Source of the DNA: Taiwanofungus camphoratus
Taxonomy: Eukaryota; Basidiomycota; Agaricomycetes; Polyporales; Taiwanofungaceae
Direction: 5' to 3'
DNA: 64,000 nt
Assembly: GCA_003999685.1 (NCBI GenBank)
Contig: CP021233.1
Span: 558,001 to 622,000, forward strand
Part shown: positions 21,575 to 34,570 of the stretch, one piece after another
How positions within the stretch are numbered: position 1 is the first letter of the stretch
Layout of the letters: every line of letters begins with the position of its first letter
Made by a program: the position numbers and the translations under genes
Notes under the pieces: model-generated
The model's database searches: none
What the model saw: only the letters and a program-made list of their open reading frames with translations
What the model was told of the DNA's origin: nothing

Positions 21575-24500
21575 CTAGGTTGTCCGGGATAGGGATGGAT
21601 TGTCAAGCGAAGTAGGGGATGACTCGATGGGCTGATCGAGGACTGTGCCATCTAGTTCGCAGATGATATACGCACCGCCCTTGTTGCGCGAGACAACGAT
21701 GAGGGGGCCTAAGTAGTGGGGGCGCATCTTGCTATTCAGAGACTTCTCGATCTTCGTGTTTCGTACGAGTACTAAGTCTCCCTGTTTGAAATTAAAGTCC
21801 TTGATCGAGTGCTCGTGCTCCTTTTCGAAGCGAAGTGCTGCTGTTCGACGGGCTTCGTAGACCTTCGAGCTGAGTTCGGCTACTTGCTCTATGCACTTCT
21901 GGAGCGCAATTGCTCTACGTGTGATGAGATCTGTCGTAGAAAGAATTGAAGCAGGAGGGGGCTGAAGGTACATGGCTTCTACGATGTCGAGAGGGATGAG
22001 GGGGTGGGTGCCCGTTACCACAAAGTACGGTGAGCAACCCATGCGTCGTCGAGTCGTAATGCGTTCGGACCAGAATACGAAGTACGCCATGCGAGACCAC
22101 TTCTTCTCGTCTCCGTCGGTGGTTTTGAACAAGGCTTGTCTCGTGCTGAAATGCGGTCGTTCGACGAGTCCGTTCGCTCTAGAGTTGTAGCCGCTGATTC
22201 GAATGTGGTTGATGTGGTATTTCTTCGACAGAAAGTCTGCCGCTTTGATAAACGCTGCACCATTGTCCATAACGATCTCGCTGAGTGCACCCCATCAACA
22301 GAGGATGTCTTCGAAGATCCAGTCGGCGAGCGCTGACACTGTTTCTTTTTGAAGCATTCAAAACTCCGGGTACGTCGTGAGAGAGCATCTTCCTTGTACG
22401 AGGTACTTGTATCCACCTGATGCGGGCATATGCATTGTATCGATATGTATCTTTGCGAAGATAGGGGCGGGCATTGCGACGGTAGGGGGAATAAGGATTT
22501 GCTGAACTTGACGAGACTGGCATAGATGGCACGTTCGAACGAACCATGCTATATCTGCGTAGTGGAACGGCCACCAAAATCGTTCGTTGACGAAGACTTT
22601 TGTTGCGTAGATGCCCCAATGAGCGGTGCGGTCGTGACATTCTCGAAGGATTTGAAGTCGATCGCCAGGCTTGACGACCAACTTGTGCACGCCGTGGTTG
22701 TCTTTTCGCCATAGAGTGTCGTTATCCAGGAAGAACAGCATGTAGTACTTGAGAAACCCTTCGTATTCACCGTCCAAAATGCCTTCTGGCTTCGAAAGCA
22801 TTTGATGAAACTCGAGGACCTCATCGAGTCTTGCATCTGCGAGCTGCGCTTGCTCTGAACGCGGGACGATTTCATAGCTATCCTTCTCCTTTTTGAAATT
22901 GGAGCCATCCTCGGCTTCTGCGTTGGTTAGAATGGACATCGTAGGGGCATGAGGGGGAGGTAGTATCTGATGTACAAAGGAGTGCATGTGATCAATTCAG
23001 TCGTCGAAGTCTTCATCGATTTCTTCTACGACAGTGTCGCCTGGCTGTGGTGTACGTTGAGAGAGACCATCGGGGCCATGCATTGTACCAGCGGTTGATG
23101 CTTGCGCTGGGGGCGATATCTGGGTTCTTGAGCATGCCTTTGATGTAGCGAGCATCGACTTCTACGATGAGGTTTCGAACACCGATAAGGTAAAGTCGAA
23201 GGGATCGAAGGGCGTGGAATAGACCGTAGATCTCAAGTTTAGGTTGAGAGAACCTTCGCTCGCGATCGTTCAGCATGATAGAGCCAAAGCAGTTGTAGCA
23301 GTGGACTCGAGTGTTGGCTTCGTCGCACTGACAGAGGTGGTACCCGACCACAATGAATGAAGTGTTGACTGCGAGGATTACGGGGGATGGGGAATCATAG
23401 TTGATAGCTCATAGTGCGGGGGAGGAGAGTAGAGCATCCTTGAGGTCTTCTTGTGCTACGATTTGCTCAGGACCGAATTCGAACTCTACGTCCTTCCTCG
23501 TAAGGTGTACGAGGGCATTGGCATGATGGGCGAAGTTGTGTATGAAGATTTGAACAACTCTGATGGTTCCTAGGAACGCTCGAACATCGGAGAGCGTAGT
23601 GCAGGGGCCCCAGTTACGTATTGCTGAGACTCGAGAGTCATTGGGCAACCGTCCTTCCAGAGTACACCAGTGTCCTATGACCATGATTTCGCGCGAGATT
23701 AGAACACTCTTTACGCCGGAGAAGGTTCCTCCTGCATAGCGCATTCGAGTAACGATTTGATTCAAGTTTTCGAAGTGTTCCCATACGAATCTTCAAATCC
23801 CATGGTTCGAAGGCAGCCGCTCGTTGTTGTAATCAGATGCGGGGCCTTTGACTGGAACATCATCGATGTAGGGGACTGTAGAGTGTGGGATTTCGAGTTG
23901 TAGAATGTACGTGACATTGTCGTGGAATATAGGGATTGAGTTCATCCAATCCATCGGAAGGGTGACGAGTCACATGGTGCCGTAGGGAGTTTGGAACGTC
24001 GTAAGGTCTCTCGAAGACTCCGCGATGAGTCGTTCATTGTATCCTATATAGAGGTCGAGCATGCCACCGCACGGTCTTCCTCCAAACTGTTTTGTGAGAT
24101 TCTGGCATTGGTGGTACCCCGGAGTGCTGTATAGTAACTGCATTAAGGGGCTCGAGGGAGTGTACGAGTCGAAGAGATTTCCCATCTTTCTTTACTACGC
24201 AAAACCAACATGATCAGTACAACGAGTTCAAAGGCTCGTAGACGCCTGCATCAATCTTTCACTTGATTATTGTGCAGACTTGATTGTAGATCCCAGGTGA
24301 AATTGGGATATTCTTCTGCACCCAGGGCATATGTGATATGACGGGGAAATCTATGGGAGGGAAGTACTCTGGTTTGAAACATCCCCTTTCTTCATCGGTC
24401 CATGCGAAGGCTTCATTGTGCAAGCACATGAAGTGATGGAGGACTTGACGCTCATTGGGGAGCAGGAAGGTGCCATCGTGAAGCTTCTCCATAGTTTTGA

Positions 24501-26908
24501 AGTGTTCACGCGTATAGTGACCAGTAGGTTTGAAGGGCGGGGGATTAGTTGAGAGTACTGGCATAATGGAAAGGGGGTCCCCCTTAATGTCTCGAACTAT
24601 TTGAAACCGTTCGGGGACCGCTCCTAGGACGGGATGAGTCTTGAGTGCGACTGGCTTGTACTTCTTCTTAGTGGCTGCGTAGATTTTGTGAGTCGACATA
24701 GAAGATGTCGGATGAATGGAATTAAGAAGCTGAGAGATCGAAGTGCGAGTCGAAGAGTTTGAAGAGGACGGATTAGGAAGTGAAGCAAAAGGGGCTGAAA
24801 ATAGAAGTATCGAAGCCCATGTCGAAGCGTTTGACGTGGCCATACTGGATGCTTTTGTGTCTGCAGTATAAAGGGACTGCAAATGTGAGGAGACTGAAGA
24901 ACAAGCAGAGAGATAAAGAGACTGGACTGTGCTGGAGATCGAAGAATTTATCGGAGTGACAAAAGAAATACTCGGCTTTGCCCCATCGTAGTCGATGACT
25001 AGGGCTGCTTCTCCTTGACGATGGGGTATCAAATCCTCGAAGCGTGAAAACCCGCATATGGACAGCTTCTATGATGTTGCGGTCGAAAGCGTGGTTTTTT
25101 ACATGGATACGTAGGAATTGTGAGGGTTTCGCTGGAGTTGGGACATACTATTGTGATGGTTTGTTCTTCGTTCGTGAAGTTCTTTACGATGCTTTGCGTA
25201 AGGACGTCGAAGGGTCATCCGAGAAGAATGTTGTATGCTGCATTTCGAATGACGTGAGCCTGAAGATATAACACTACCTCACCAATCTGGAAGGGTACGT
25301 TGCGTACGAGCCCTAGAGATCGGTCTACTTCACCGTTGACGGACTGCATGTTTAACTGTATCATAAGGTTGAAGAGAAGCTTCAGGCCTAAACAGACTTC
25401 CTCCGACATTGCTACAATTTGTGAGCCTGGATCTACGATGCATTCGATCTGCTCTTTGTTGTCGATGAGTGCGTAGATCGAATGGATAGCGTTCGAGTTG
25501 CGGGCAACCGTGAGATCGGCGGGATGTTCGCCATGTGAGATGTGCTTGAGATAAGTTTCGTAAGGGTCGGGGACAATAGTAGCTCCTGGCTGTAGTGCTG
25601 CACCTGAGCAAGATAGTTGGTTTACCTCCTTTGCTTCATCTTTGTCGGTAATCTCTACGATATGTGCCGAAGTGACGGGTTCCGCTGATACTCGCTTGGG
25701 TGTAACTGCTTCTCGATACCTATTGCGTACGTCGGGCGAGATTGAAAGGAGTTCTTCTGGTGTCAGCATGATGAGAGGAGATCTCATTGAGCGTGTGAAG
25801 ATGTCATCAGCTATTTTGGGCTGATGGATGGGGACTATGGTCTTGTAAGCTGGGTCCTTGCCCTTGTCGTTCGAAGGCTTAGGTGGTGTAGCGAAGTTTC
25901 GAAGGTTCGGCGGAGCGTAGGTCACATCTTGAGCATTTGCGAAGGGATGGACTGGGGGCGCTGATGGAGTAGATACGGTAGCGGGCTGTGTCGAAGGTAC
26001 GGACAGCAGGAGAACTATAGCTGCAGGGATCGTCGAAGGTGCAGAGGTAGTCGTCGAAGGTTTAGCGGGGGTTGCTGGGACTGGGACTGCAGTAGGAGCG
26101 GCTGACTTGACTGTGTCAGGTGCTGGGTTGTTGATACTGCGTGAGATGGGGGTCGTATCAGAAACCTCTGTGGTCTGCGGTGCTGTCGTAGTAGGTTTTT
26201 TGCACTGTAAAATCTCGACGCCGTCAAAGATCTCCCTATGTTTTTGAAGCTGTAGGAGCTCTCTTTTGAGAGTGTCGATTCTTCCTTCCGTGTTGAGCGT
26301 GAAAGTCTGGATGCTGGCTTGTTCATCGATGCCGTAGAGCAGGCCAGGTGCTGCTGGCACGTTGCGACAAATCCACTCGTAGAGGCGGTCGCAGATTGTG
26401 ATGCCAGGGATACTACGCGGAATGAATAGACCGTTTGGGAGTATGACCTTTCCTTTGGTGTTGCACTTGCAGCTATGTCTGCTTCTACGTGTGGGCAGCT
26501 TCGAATACTATAGTTCTGGTCGCTGCAAAAGTGGCAGGTCTGTTCTGTACCACCTTGGGTTGACGGGAGCCTAGTGGCTACATTCGATTTGTTACTACTG
26601 GGCTGAATAAGGGTGGCGATGGTCTTCGATAGGCTCTCGATGATTGTCGAGATATCTTTGGTCTTAATCATGCTGGGCGGAGTAGTTGTCGAAGCTGTTG
26701 TCTGCGGTGCTGTGACTGTCGGCGTACTCGAAGTATCGTGAAGAATGAACATGGCCACTGCATGGATATCGAAAAGTGGATAGGGGTCATCAGGATAGTG
26801 GTCAGGATGCTTCAGGTGAAGTCTGTTACCGACGGGTAGGACTAGAGACTTGTTCGTTTTTTCTTTCCCTTTGTTTGTCACACCATGGACACGCAGCATC
26901 CCTTCCAC
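21575..26908 (-). mobile_element. Ty3-type retrotransposon gag-pol
   Basis: Read on the minus strand in this order. Gag-like region with a CCHC-like segment CHFCSDQNYSIRSC (about 26900-26480). Protease-type region (VDPGSQIVAMSEEV, about 25420). Reverse transcriptase region (about 24400-23420). RNase H region (23351-23013). Integrase zinc-finger H..H..C..C and core (22987-22360). Integrase C-terminal part with GYNSRANGLVERPHF and MRPHYLGPLIVVSRNKGGAY (22270-21575). The frame is interrupted several times, so it is broken, but less decayed than the relics at 9.5-14.3 kb and still CpG-rich. Neither side carries a clear matching LTR pair: family 5 is far to the left and family 4 abuts gag on the right. 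Confidence 0.85.
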
Positions 26909-27318
26909 ACCTTACTTACCCAAATTGACTGACAGGCCGACCGTCCCCGCTTATGCCATGGTAGTTATGTATTTTTGGGCCGCTGACTCCTCTTGTCTTA
27001 TGCGGTCTTTGGGGGACTGCTAGTATACCTGGGGGTTGACAGTGGCAGTATAAAGGAGGGGCCTACTGCTGGAGGTTTCCCTAGTCGTATTCTCTTCGTT
27101 CATCCATTCCGAAGTGTACTACAGTACCAATACATGCTTTTCTTTACACATCTTCTCGCATCCACAAGAAGCTCGTAAAGACTATCATGACTACATAGGG
27201 CTTGTAGTTGAAGACCACTGAGGATCGTGACTCACCGTCACTGCCGTTCCTCCTCGACCCTTCACTGCACACTGCTCTAAGCTTCTGCAGCATTTCCAGG
27301 GTGAACCTCCCAGTAACA
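26909..27318 (+). repeat. LTR-like family 4, copy 2 (about 410 bp)
   Basis: Most complete copy: starts near CTTACTTACCC and ends CCCAGTAACA. It has TATAAAGG near 27050 in plus orientation, so its transcription would run away from the minus-strand gag that it abuts. On its right it cuts into the LINE-like region. It may be a solo LTR or the right end of a larger unit starting at 18447. Confidence 0.6.
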
Positions 27319-30300
27319 ATATGCCAGTGTTTTCTGTCAATTTCTGGACATTTGCACTAACAATAGTGAGAGCAGGCTGATGATCTAGCACATTTTCCAT
27401 AGAGTTGCCCTCAGCAGAAGGGCTGGGTGTGTGATTCGGGTTGGGCACCTCATCAGGAGACTTAGACCAATCATGAGATACATTTACAACCATGCTTTGC
27501 GGTGTACTAAATATTGGGCAACTAAATAGAATGTCCACTAATACGGAGTATCTGACAGTGGTTATGGGCCTAGGCATATCTGAGTCGCTCATTCAGATCT
27601 CCCCACTCTCATGCCCTGAGACCCCCTCCACATCAGAGGTGTCTGTAAGCTCAAAAGGCTCACTCGGAGAGCTGGGATAAGCCACCTGTTTGCCATGCAC
27701 CTTCTCAGAGAGGCCATGCAGCTTATCTTTGGTGGTGGCCTTGCGGGCCACTGACTGACCTTGGGCAATGGACACCACCAGCAAATGGGCCCTATGCCAT
27801 TGCTGGTCATGTCACTTCCTTGCCCACTGACACTTGGGGGAGTCCACTTGATGACTGTCATTGCCTGACTGGCTGCAATTAGGGCAGTGGGCATGCTCAG
27901 GGGGACATACAATAGTCTTCACAGACAGGACAGTCTGACATTGGGCACAGCACAAGGAGAGCTCCTTGTGCAACGCCAGGATATGAGGCTCACTGCACTT
28001 GATGCAGCACTCATGGGCGGACTGGCACAGAGGAGTGATATGGCCTCAGTGCCAGCAGTGTAGGCAGAGCAGGATGGTAGTAGTCTCAGTCCATGGTTGG
28101 AGGCGGTACATCTTGCCAAATAGACAAACTAGCTTCTTGATGATCCAGATGATGATGGAGTCAGACCAGGTGTCATAGATGGCAAATATAAATAGGCCAC
28201 TGCCACCAGTGGCCAATTGATAGCAGGCATGAGGTGAATGGTGTGGGTGCAGGACAAGCTCATCTGCCCACTTGTTGTTGTGCACGAGTTCATTGAAGAC
28301 CTCGAGTGGTGTGTATTTGACCTTTGTGTCCTCCTAGTACAGTGAGAAGGCCTTGATGGCCAGCTGAGAGATGATATGAGCCCAGTCAAGTGAAAGCCCA
28401 ACCAGGTTCATACCATCAGAGACAATGTGGGAGGCCACAAGGTGCCCCATGCTGACATGAAGAGCACCCATCTCTAATGTGGTGGGATGCTTGCTGAACA
28501 CTAGATGCACCTCTCTGTTTCCAGGGGGCACAATGGCATTAATGAGGTAGTTGATGGAGCCCATGGCCCCTGTCAACAATTGTTGTATGACTGCCTTAAG
28601 GCCATCAAGATTGAGGAGATCACTGAGGTTGAGGGCTCAGTCAAATCATAGAATCATGGTCTTGAGGCTTGCATCTCAGGCTGATTGGGTAGTGTGCTGG
28701 ATCACAGACAGGGGACAAGCAGATGCAGAAGTGCCAATGGTCAGCAGGGGGTGGGCCAGGCTGAGGCCATGGGCCGTCATAGGGGTGGCCCCATGGCTGT
28801 GCCCAGAACCAGGGTGGGGGCAAGGGTCATGCATGCGGACATCACTCTGTCAGTATAACTGTTGGGCAGAAGGGGCGAGGCCCTGCACAAGGTGAAGTGC
28901 ATCAGACAGGGAGATGCTGGGGATGATCTGAGTGATCTCAGCCACGCCTCTGATATCATCCCAGTTGGGATCATCATCTGAGGTCAGGTCAATCATGCCC
29001 TTAGGGGCAAAGACCTTCCTGAAGGGGGAGAGGCAGCCCAGCTCCACGAAGAGGAGGGGGGTGCCACATGCTTTGTGCCCCAGCCTGCACCAGAGGTGGA
29101 TGAGAAGGCTTCCTTGGGTGGTGATTGAATGTGCACCTGCTTACCTGACATCAATTTTGTGGCAGAAGATGCTGTAGCAGCAGCATAAGCTGGTGCAGCA
29201 GTGGTGAAACCCTCCACACACTGAGACAGCATGTGGAGGGTGGAGTTAGTAGAGGTGGTGGCCTGGATCAGCTTCCCCTCATCATTGCAAATGGACCAAA
29301 AGATGGGCCTGAGTGTACCCTTTATGGCATCGAACCACCCACAGTCTGGCACCTTCTTGTTGAGAGCCTTCACTATATCGCCAATGGTCGCATTTTGTTG
29401 CAGAATGGTGGCCTCTTGGACCTCCTTCAACATCTTGAGATCACAAACACAGACCCATGTTCACAATGTGTTCACCTCCAAAGAGGTGGACAAACTGCCC
29501 ACACATCTGAAACACGGCTCATGCAGCCTCACGTTATTTGAGACTTTCAGTAATGTCTTTGTATTTGTGCGTGTTCTCATGAATCAATGAAATGAACACA
29601 TCATTGTCAATCTCCAGCATGTATGTGATGCCCTGAAGGGAATCTCTGATGGTCACCATGATTCCATCAGCATCGGTATTCAGCGAAGAGCAGGTCTCAG
29701 AGAAGACCTGCTGGCATGGGACAGCCATGAACTGAAGACCCATGGGGGATAACTGAGGTCCAGATTGTGGTATCATCCTGTGGGAAATTGATAAGCACAC
29801 TGCCATCGATAACATGAGATTGAGAGTGCACCTCAGTGCGAGACCCACAAAGTGACTGGTCATTGTTGCCCCTTATAAAGACATCTGATGCAGTGGCAGG
29901 AGGGAAGACAACAGACTGCAAAGCAGCCTGAGGCTCAGGTGTGGTCTCACAAGAACATTGTGTGACCTCAGCTAGGGCTTGAGTATCGGTCCCTCATGCC
30001 ACAGCGGAGGGATATGGGTTTGGATAACCCAAGGGAGATGTGCCACTAGACACCCCCCCTGTCGAGCGAGAGGAGGGTGCCCTAGTAGCTCAAGAGCCAC
30101 CAGCAGCAGGAGCCTAGATGAAAATAAAATTACTTGAAAACCACTATGTATATAGAATGCTTGTACATGCAATGATACACTAGTGTTCAATGTCCATGAC
30201 ATCATCATCATCCTCCCCATCCCCATATCCACTCAACATCACACTGACACCATCTCCTCCCTTCCCAGTTGACACCTCCATCATCTGTGATTGAGGCTGG

Positions 30301-31258
30301 ACACAAGCTAGAGGTGGCAGCAGGAGTGCAACCAGGTCCTTGAACCTCAGAATATATGACTGGCACCATATTGCTGCTGAGCAGCACCAAATAGTAGATG
30401 ACTGGCACTGCTGGTGGGGACCAATGAGGCAGGGGATGGTGTGGGTGACATGGAGGGTGCTGGATTGATTATAGAAGGCGAGTATACCCTGCTTACCCTT
30501 CTCTCCATGTCTGACAGTGGGAACCAGACCACCAGCTCCTGTTCCCGATCACTCAAACTGGTATACATGTGAACCATTGTTGGATCACTTGCATCTGATG
30601 CTGTGATGTATGAAGCCAGTGCCAGATTGTCCTGAGGCAGGGCTGGGTTGTCCTGAGGTGGAGCCAGATCATCCTGCAGTGGTGCCGGATCACCTCCACC
30701 CATCTCCCAGTCCATCAGGCCTGTGTCCAGCTCTATTGGATCCTCCTGCCCAGACCCTGTGGATGGCCCTATCTTTGGATGTGGATAAGGGTCAGCCAGA
30801 ATATGTATCACAGGACTGGGACTTACCTGACAGGTTCACAACCCCTGGTCCCACTAGCCCTTCCACCACCACCCTCAAGCTCTTCACCAGTTCTGTTGCT
30901 GCCAGCTATTGGTGTAGAGAAAGGTTCTCATACTCCAGCAGTTTCACCTACTCTCTCAAATCCTCCGCTGGCACCTGTCATGGCCACACCAATGTCTGGC
31001 TGAGCCATGGCACCTGGAGTGTTGATGCCAGTGGTACCACAATTTCTATATGTGCACAATCTGAAACTCAGTCAGGAGACATCAAGAACAAAGGTAATAT
31101 GACTTACTGGGACACTTGGGTGGCATAGGCTCCTCCACACCAGAACTAGATTGCCTGTCTGAAGCTGAGGGTGATCTCCTTCTTGCTGCCACCATCTTCC
31201 TCTTTTTTGGCACTGGAGTGTGCCTCACTGGCTTCACTGCCTGCAACTTCCCTGACAT
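27319..31258 (-). pseudogene. Degenerate coding region with zinc knuckles, probably LINE ORF1
   Basis: The minus strand opens MSGKLQAVKPVRHTPVPKKRKM at 31258 (basic start). A helical segment follows near 30900, then a D/P/Q-rich part (PPQDNPALPQDNLAL, about 30650). Cysteine knuckles lie around 28085-27800 (CLHC...CCIKCSEPH...CPPEHAHCPNCSQSG...SPKC). The end, ALTIVSANVQKLTEN at about 27380-27330, looks like the start of an endonuclease ORF2, which is then cut by the LTR-like repeat at 27318. Serial CCHC knuckles followed by an endonuclease start fit ORF1 of fungal LINEs. Against that, possible introns (GTAAGT near 30826) suggest a host-type gene. Many stops and frame changes; no function remains. 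Confidence 0.45.
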
Positions 31259-31383
31259 CTTGCTTGCAATCAGCCAGCTAAAAGAGGAAGTGGGAAGGGC
31301 CGCTTTGGCAGCAGCTTGGTGGTGGCATGTAGTGGGTGGTGGCTGTCACAGGCTGTCACTTTGCCTGTGGGCAGCCGATTGGG

Positions 31384-31758
31384 TATCAAAATGGGACACA
31401 GGGAACAGCAATTAAGTCCTGGAGTCCGAAGTAAGCCACAGAGATGTATTCAAATGATGTACTCTACTACATACCTGGAGTCTGAAGTAAGCCACAGAGA
31501 TGGGGGCTACTCCAGACTACAGGGCACTATTTATGCTGGTGAGAACAAAGGGCTCCACCACAGAACAATAGAGTCCATCAAAAAGAGAACAATACAAACA
31601 TATGATCCAGCCACAAAACTAATGTGGCCTGTGTTCAACTCCGGTCCAATAGCTCCACCACTAATACTGTAAGTGGCCCACAGTCTACTGTGGCCACTCC
31701 AAGTCCGGCAACACTCCAGCTTGACCAAGGGACTGTGGCAGAGCACATTATTGTGACA
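31384..31758 (-). repeat. Solo LTR of copia family A (375 bp)
   Basis: Complete LTR with a few differences from the 376-bp copies, so somewhat older. Flanking pentamers (TTGGG and GCAGT) do not match. On the right it directly joins a fragment of a family B LTR, so it probably arose by insertion into, or recombination next to, that LTR. Confidence 0.85.
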
Positions 31759-31871
31759 GCAGTGTCCATAGTAATGCTGTGTAGTGATGGTATCTAAGAT
31801 AACTAAGCACAGCATTACAATGCAGTGCAGTGCACTATCCAATATTTTGACATGTAAGTCAGACTTCAACA
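31759..31871 (-). repeat. Fragment of a family B LTR
   Basis: About 113 bp matching 52030-52141 (GCAGTGTCCATAGTAATGC to CAGACTTCAACA). The remaining three quarters of the LTR is missing where the family A LTR sits. Confidence 0.85.
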
Positions 31872-31925
31872 ATTCCTTAGACAGGGCTGATCCATGTATT
31901 GGCATTATCAGCATCTGCTTGATGC

Positions 31926-32096
31926 TATCAAAATGGGATGCAGGGAGCAGCAACAAAGCGCTGAAGTATAAAGTTAGTCACAGAGATCTATTGAAATAAT
32001 GTACACTATTACATACCCGAAGTCCGAAAAGAACAATACAAACTTCTTCAAGTTCAGCAGCACTCCAACTGGATTAAGGGACTGTGCAATGACCAG
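31926..32096 (-). repeat. Old, shortened family A-like LTR
   Basis: Starts TATCAAAATGGGATGCAGGG and ends near TTAAGGGACTGTGCAATGACC, with an internal deletion and many substitutions relative to the 376-bp LTR. It shows that this lineage has been in the genome longer than the young copies suggest. Confidence 0.7.
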
Positions 32097-32212
32097 ACCA
32101 TCATCAAAAAGGCTGAAATATTCATGAGTATTGTAAATGGAGTCTTCAAAATGGACTTACTCTAATGGTGTGATCATGGTCCTTGTGATAAAGAACAAAT
32201 TGTATATCCAAT

Positions 32213-32284
32213 AAGTGGATGCATCTGGACACAGAGTTGTCAATGGCCATATGTGAAGATGGACATTCTGTCAGAGCAGCCAAA
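32213..32284 (+). repeat. Inverted repeat, left copy (partner at 34562-34645)
   Basis: Contains AAGTGGATGCATCTGGACAC, AGTTGTCAATGGCC and GGACATTCTGTCAGAG, all found in reverse complement at the partner, about 2.4 kb away. They could be terminal inverted repeats of a dead DNA transposon or two reversed copies of a host fragment. Confidence 0.5.
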
Positions 32285-33908
32285 ATTGTATTTCAATGAT
32301 AGAACCTTTGACACATGAACAACAAGTGGATGATGTTAAGCAACACAACATGATGCAGAATGAGCAGGACAAGGTATTGAGGGTAATGAAGGCAATGCTA
32401 GTGTGGTGCATCAAGAGAGTGAGTGATATTGGTTGCATTGCACACCATCAGTAAGAAGCCTCACAGTGCACAATAGATGTGATATATGTGTAATGTGTAC
32501 ATGCTCAGTCTATCTACTGGTGGTTCATGAATGAACTGAGTGCTGATGAGAGTTGTGACAGAGAATCTATCAGATGAGGCATGCAACCACAGGACAAATG
32601 GGGGACTCCATGAGTTCAAGGAGATGGTGGAGGATCAACTTTAAAACAAAAAAACTAATGATACAATAGCATTCATATACTATGTTTTAAGGAACAATGA
32701 TGGATAATAGAACAAAAAAATGACCAGAATTTTTAAGACCAATTAAAATCTATTGTTCGCTCTTTTTCTCCTTCTCACTCCCTATCTTCAAACCCATTCC
32801 TCTACTTGTATTTTCTCACAACTAGAAGAAACTTAATTAGTATATGATTTTAAAATTGGAACATCTTTGCTAAGGTCACTTTCAGAATGTGTATGTCTAA
32901 TATTTATATAACCCAGCATTAGAAGATCAAGTAGCCAATGATGAAAGCTTTGTTGATAAAGCTTACATAGGCACACTCTACATCTTTATTGACCTTACTC
33001 AGCACAATTTTACACAGTTCAGATCAGTTCAAAGATCTCAAGTTGATTACTTGATAGCTGGAAATCATGAGATTACTGCCTTTGAGGAACTGGCCAGAGA
33101 GATTATTTGAATATCTGATGTTCACTTTCAATTTTAGTTTTACTACAACCTGAATATAACACTCTCATCCTCACACTAGTGAGCAATGGTTCACTTTTGT
33201 TGCATTTAAAGAAGCCAAAAAGGTTGAGGCTACCAGACATCAAAGTCCTCATGCAAAGGTTGATCTCTTACATTTCATAGTCAAGCCTCATCCTTGTCCT
33301 GCTTTTAAGGCCTGCAATTTTCTATTTTCACTGGCACCTTATTTGTTTTCCAGAGTCTTGCAGCAGTCCATTATAACAATTACTAAGCACAACTTTTTGA
33401 TGTGTGGTTTATATTTTCATATACTCAGCTGCTCTCATATCATGTTGTGATCAGTTTTATAAAAGAAGCACATGCAGAGACTCATTATCAGTCAGCACCT
33501 TTTTTCCCAAGACTACTTTTGACAAATATCTCAAACATGGGTATTTGCTTAAAGGATCCACTGCAAAAGAGCCCATGTACAGAACATTGTGGCATGTGAC
33601 CTCAGGCAATTCTCATGGTTTCAAAAAGATTATGGACAGAAGAGACTGTGGCAAAGCATATTATTGTGATACAGATCAACAAGAAAGATTGTTGTGTCTG
33701 ATTTACTCTTTTTTACTGTTCAGACACCATCTGATGTCTCTCCATTAATATCTTGTCATCATACTCTTTAGCAAGAAAATCTCCTCCTTTTTGAAGTTTT
33801 CATATTCCAGTTCTTTCATTATGACACTCAGTTTCAAATGAGATCCAATCTGTGACTTACAAAGGAATCTCAGTACTCTTTTCAACAAACTTGTAGCACC
33901 CTTCTCAA
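32285..33908. other. AT-rich stretch, nothing recognised
   Basis: Lies inside the inverted repeat pair. CpG is nearly absent. Short ORFs at 33402-33748 have no recognised family. Confidence 0.45.
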
Positions 33909-34570
33909 GTGTCATTCTCTCTGATTCTCAGTTCATCAGATGAGCCCCCACTTATCTTCCAGATTCTTTTACACCTCCACTATCATCCATCCTTTTTATA
34001 TAACATTGTGACCTATAAGACAGATCTTGTCACCTCTGTGCACGGCAAACAGGTCCCTGCAACTGCTGAAACTGTCAAATGGTCTGATGGTCAGTCAACT
34101 GTACTCTCAACTGTGCAGGATGAGCATGAAAAAAATCTTGTTGAATTTGATGCATTGGCAACAAGAGCTATGGCACAATTTCCAGAGGCAGTGGCTACCT
34201 CTGATTATGTCTTTGACTTATCTAAAGTGCCCTGACATGCACTTGTGGATTTGATTTGGTCTGTTCTGTCACTAGGCAAAGTAGTTGTATTGCACAATTA
34301 CTATCCCCATGGAGATTTTCAGCTTACACTTCATGGCCTGAAACAAGAGTTTGAAATTTCTCTAAATATGCCTGTTGATATACATGGTAAGCCCTAGATA
34401 AAATTATATTATTTTGTGTGTTTAATAGACTTTTTCACAGACATTGCTAAGCGTGCCACAAATGTTTCTGATCCTTATATATCTGGAACAATTGCAGATG
34501 TGATAAACAACATTGACAATCCTACCCACATACAATTTGTTCTTGCATGTAGTTTATCACAATCTTGAAT
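33909..34570 (+). pseudogene. Fragment resembling a JmjC-type multi-copy fungal gene
   Basis: Plus frames show GKVVVLHNYYPHGDFQLTLHGLKQEFEISLNMPVDIHG (about 34270-34385), a GTAAGC..ATAG intron, then DIAKRATNVSDPYISGTIADVINNIDNPTHIQFVL (about 34440-34560). The order 'VVV.NY...F.LT...L..EF.IS..MPV..H' then 'P...GTI.D.I..I..P..IQ..L' resembles the region ahead of the JmjC fold in repeated Agaricomycete proteins. No iron-binding residues are present in the remaining piece. A stop at 34234 separates the upstream frame (33909-34235). Recognition is tentative. Confidence 0.4.

Noticed and set aside
31384-31758. Full A element at this site
   Set aside because: Only one LTR is present and no internal sequence on either side.
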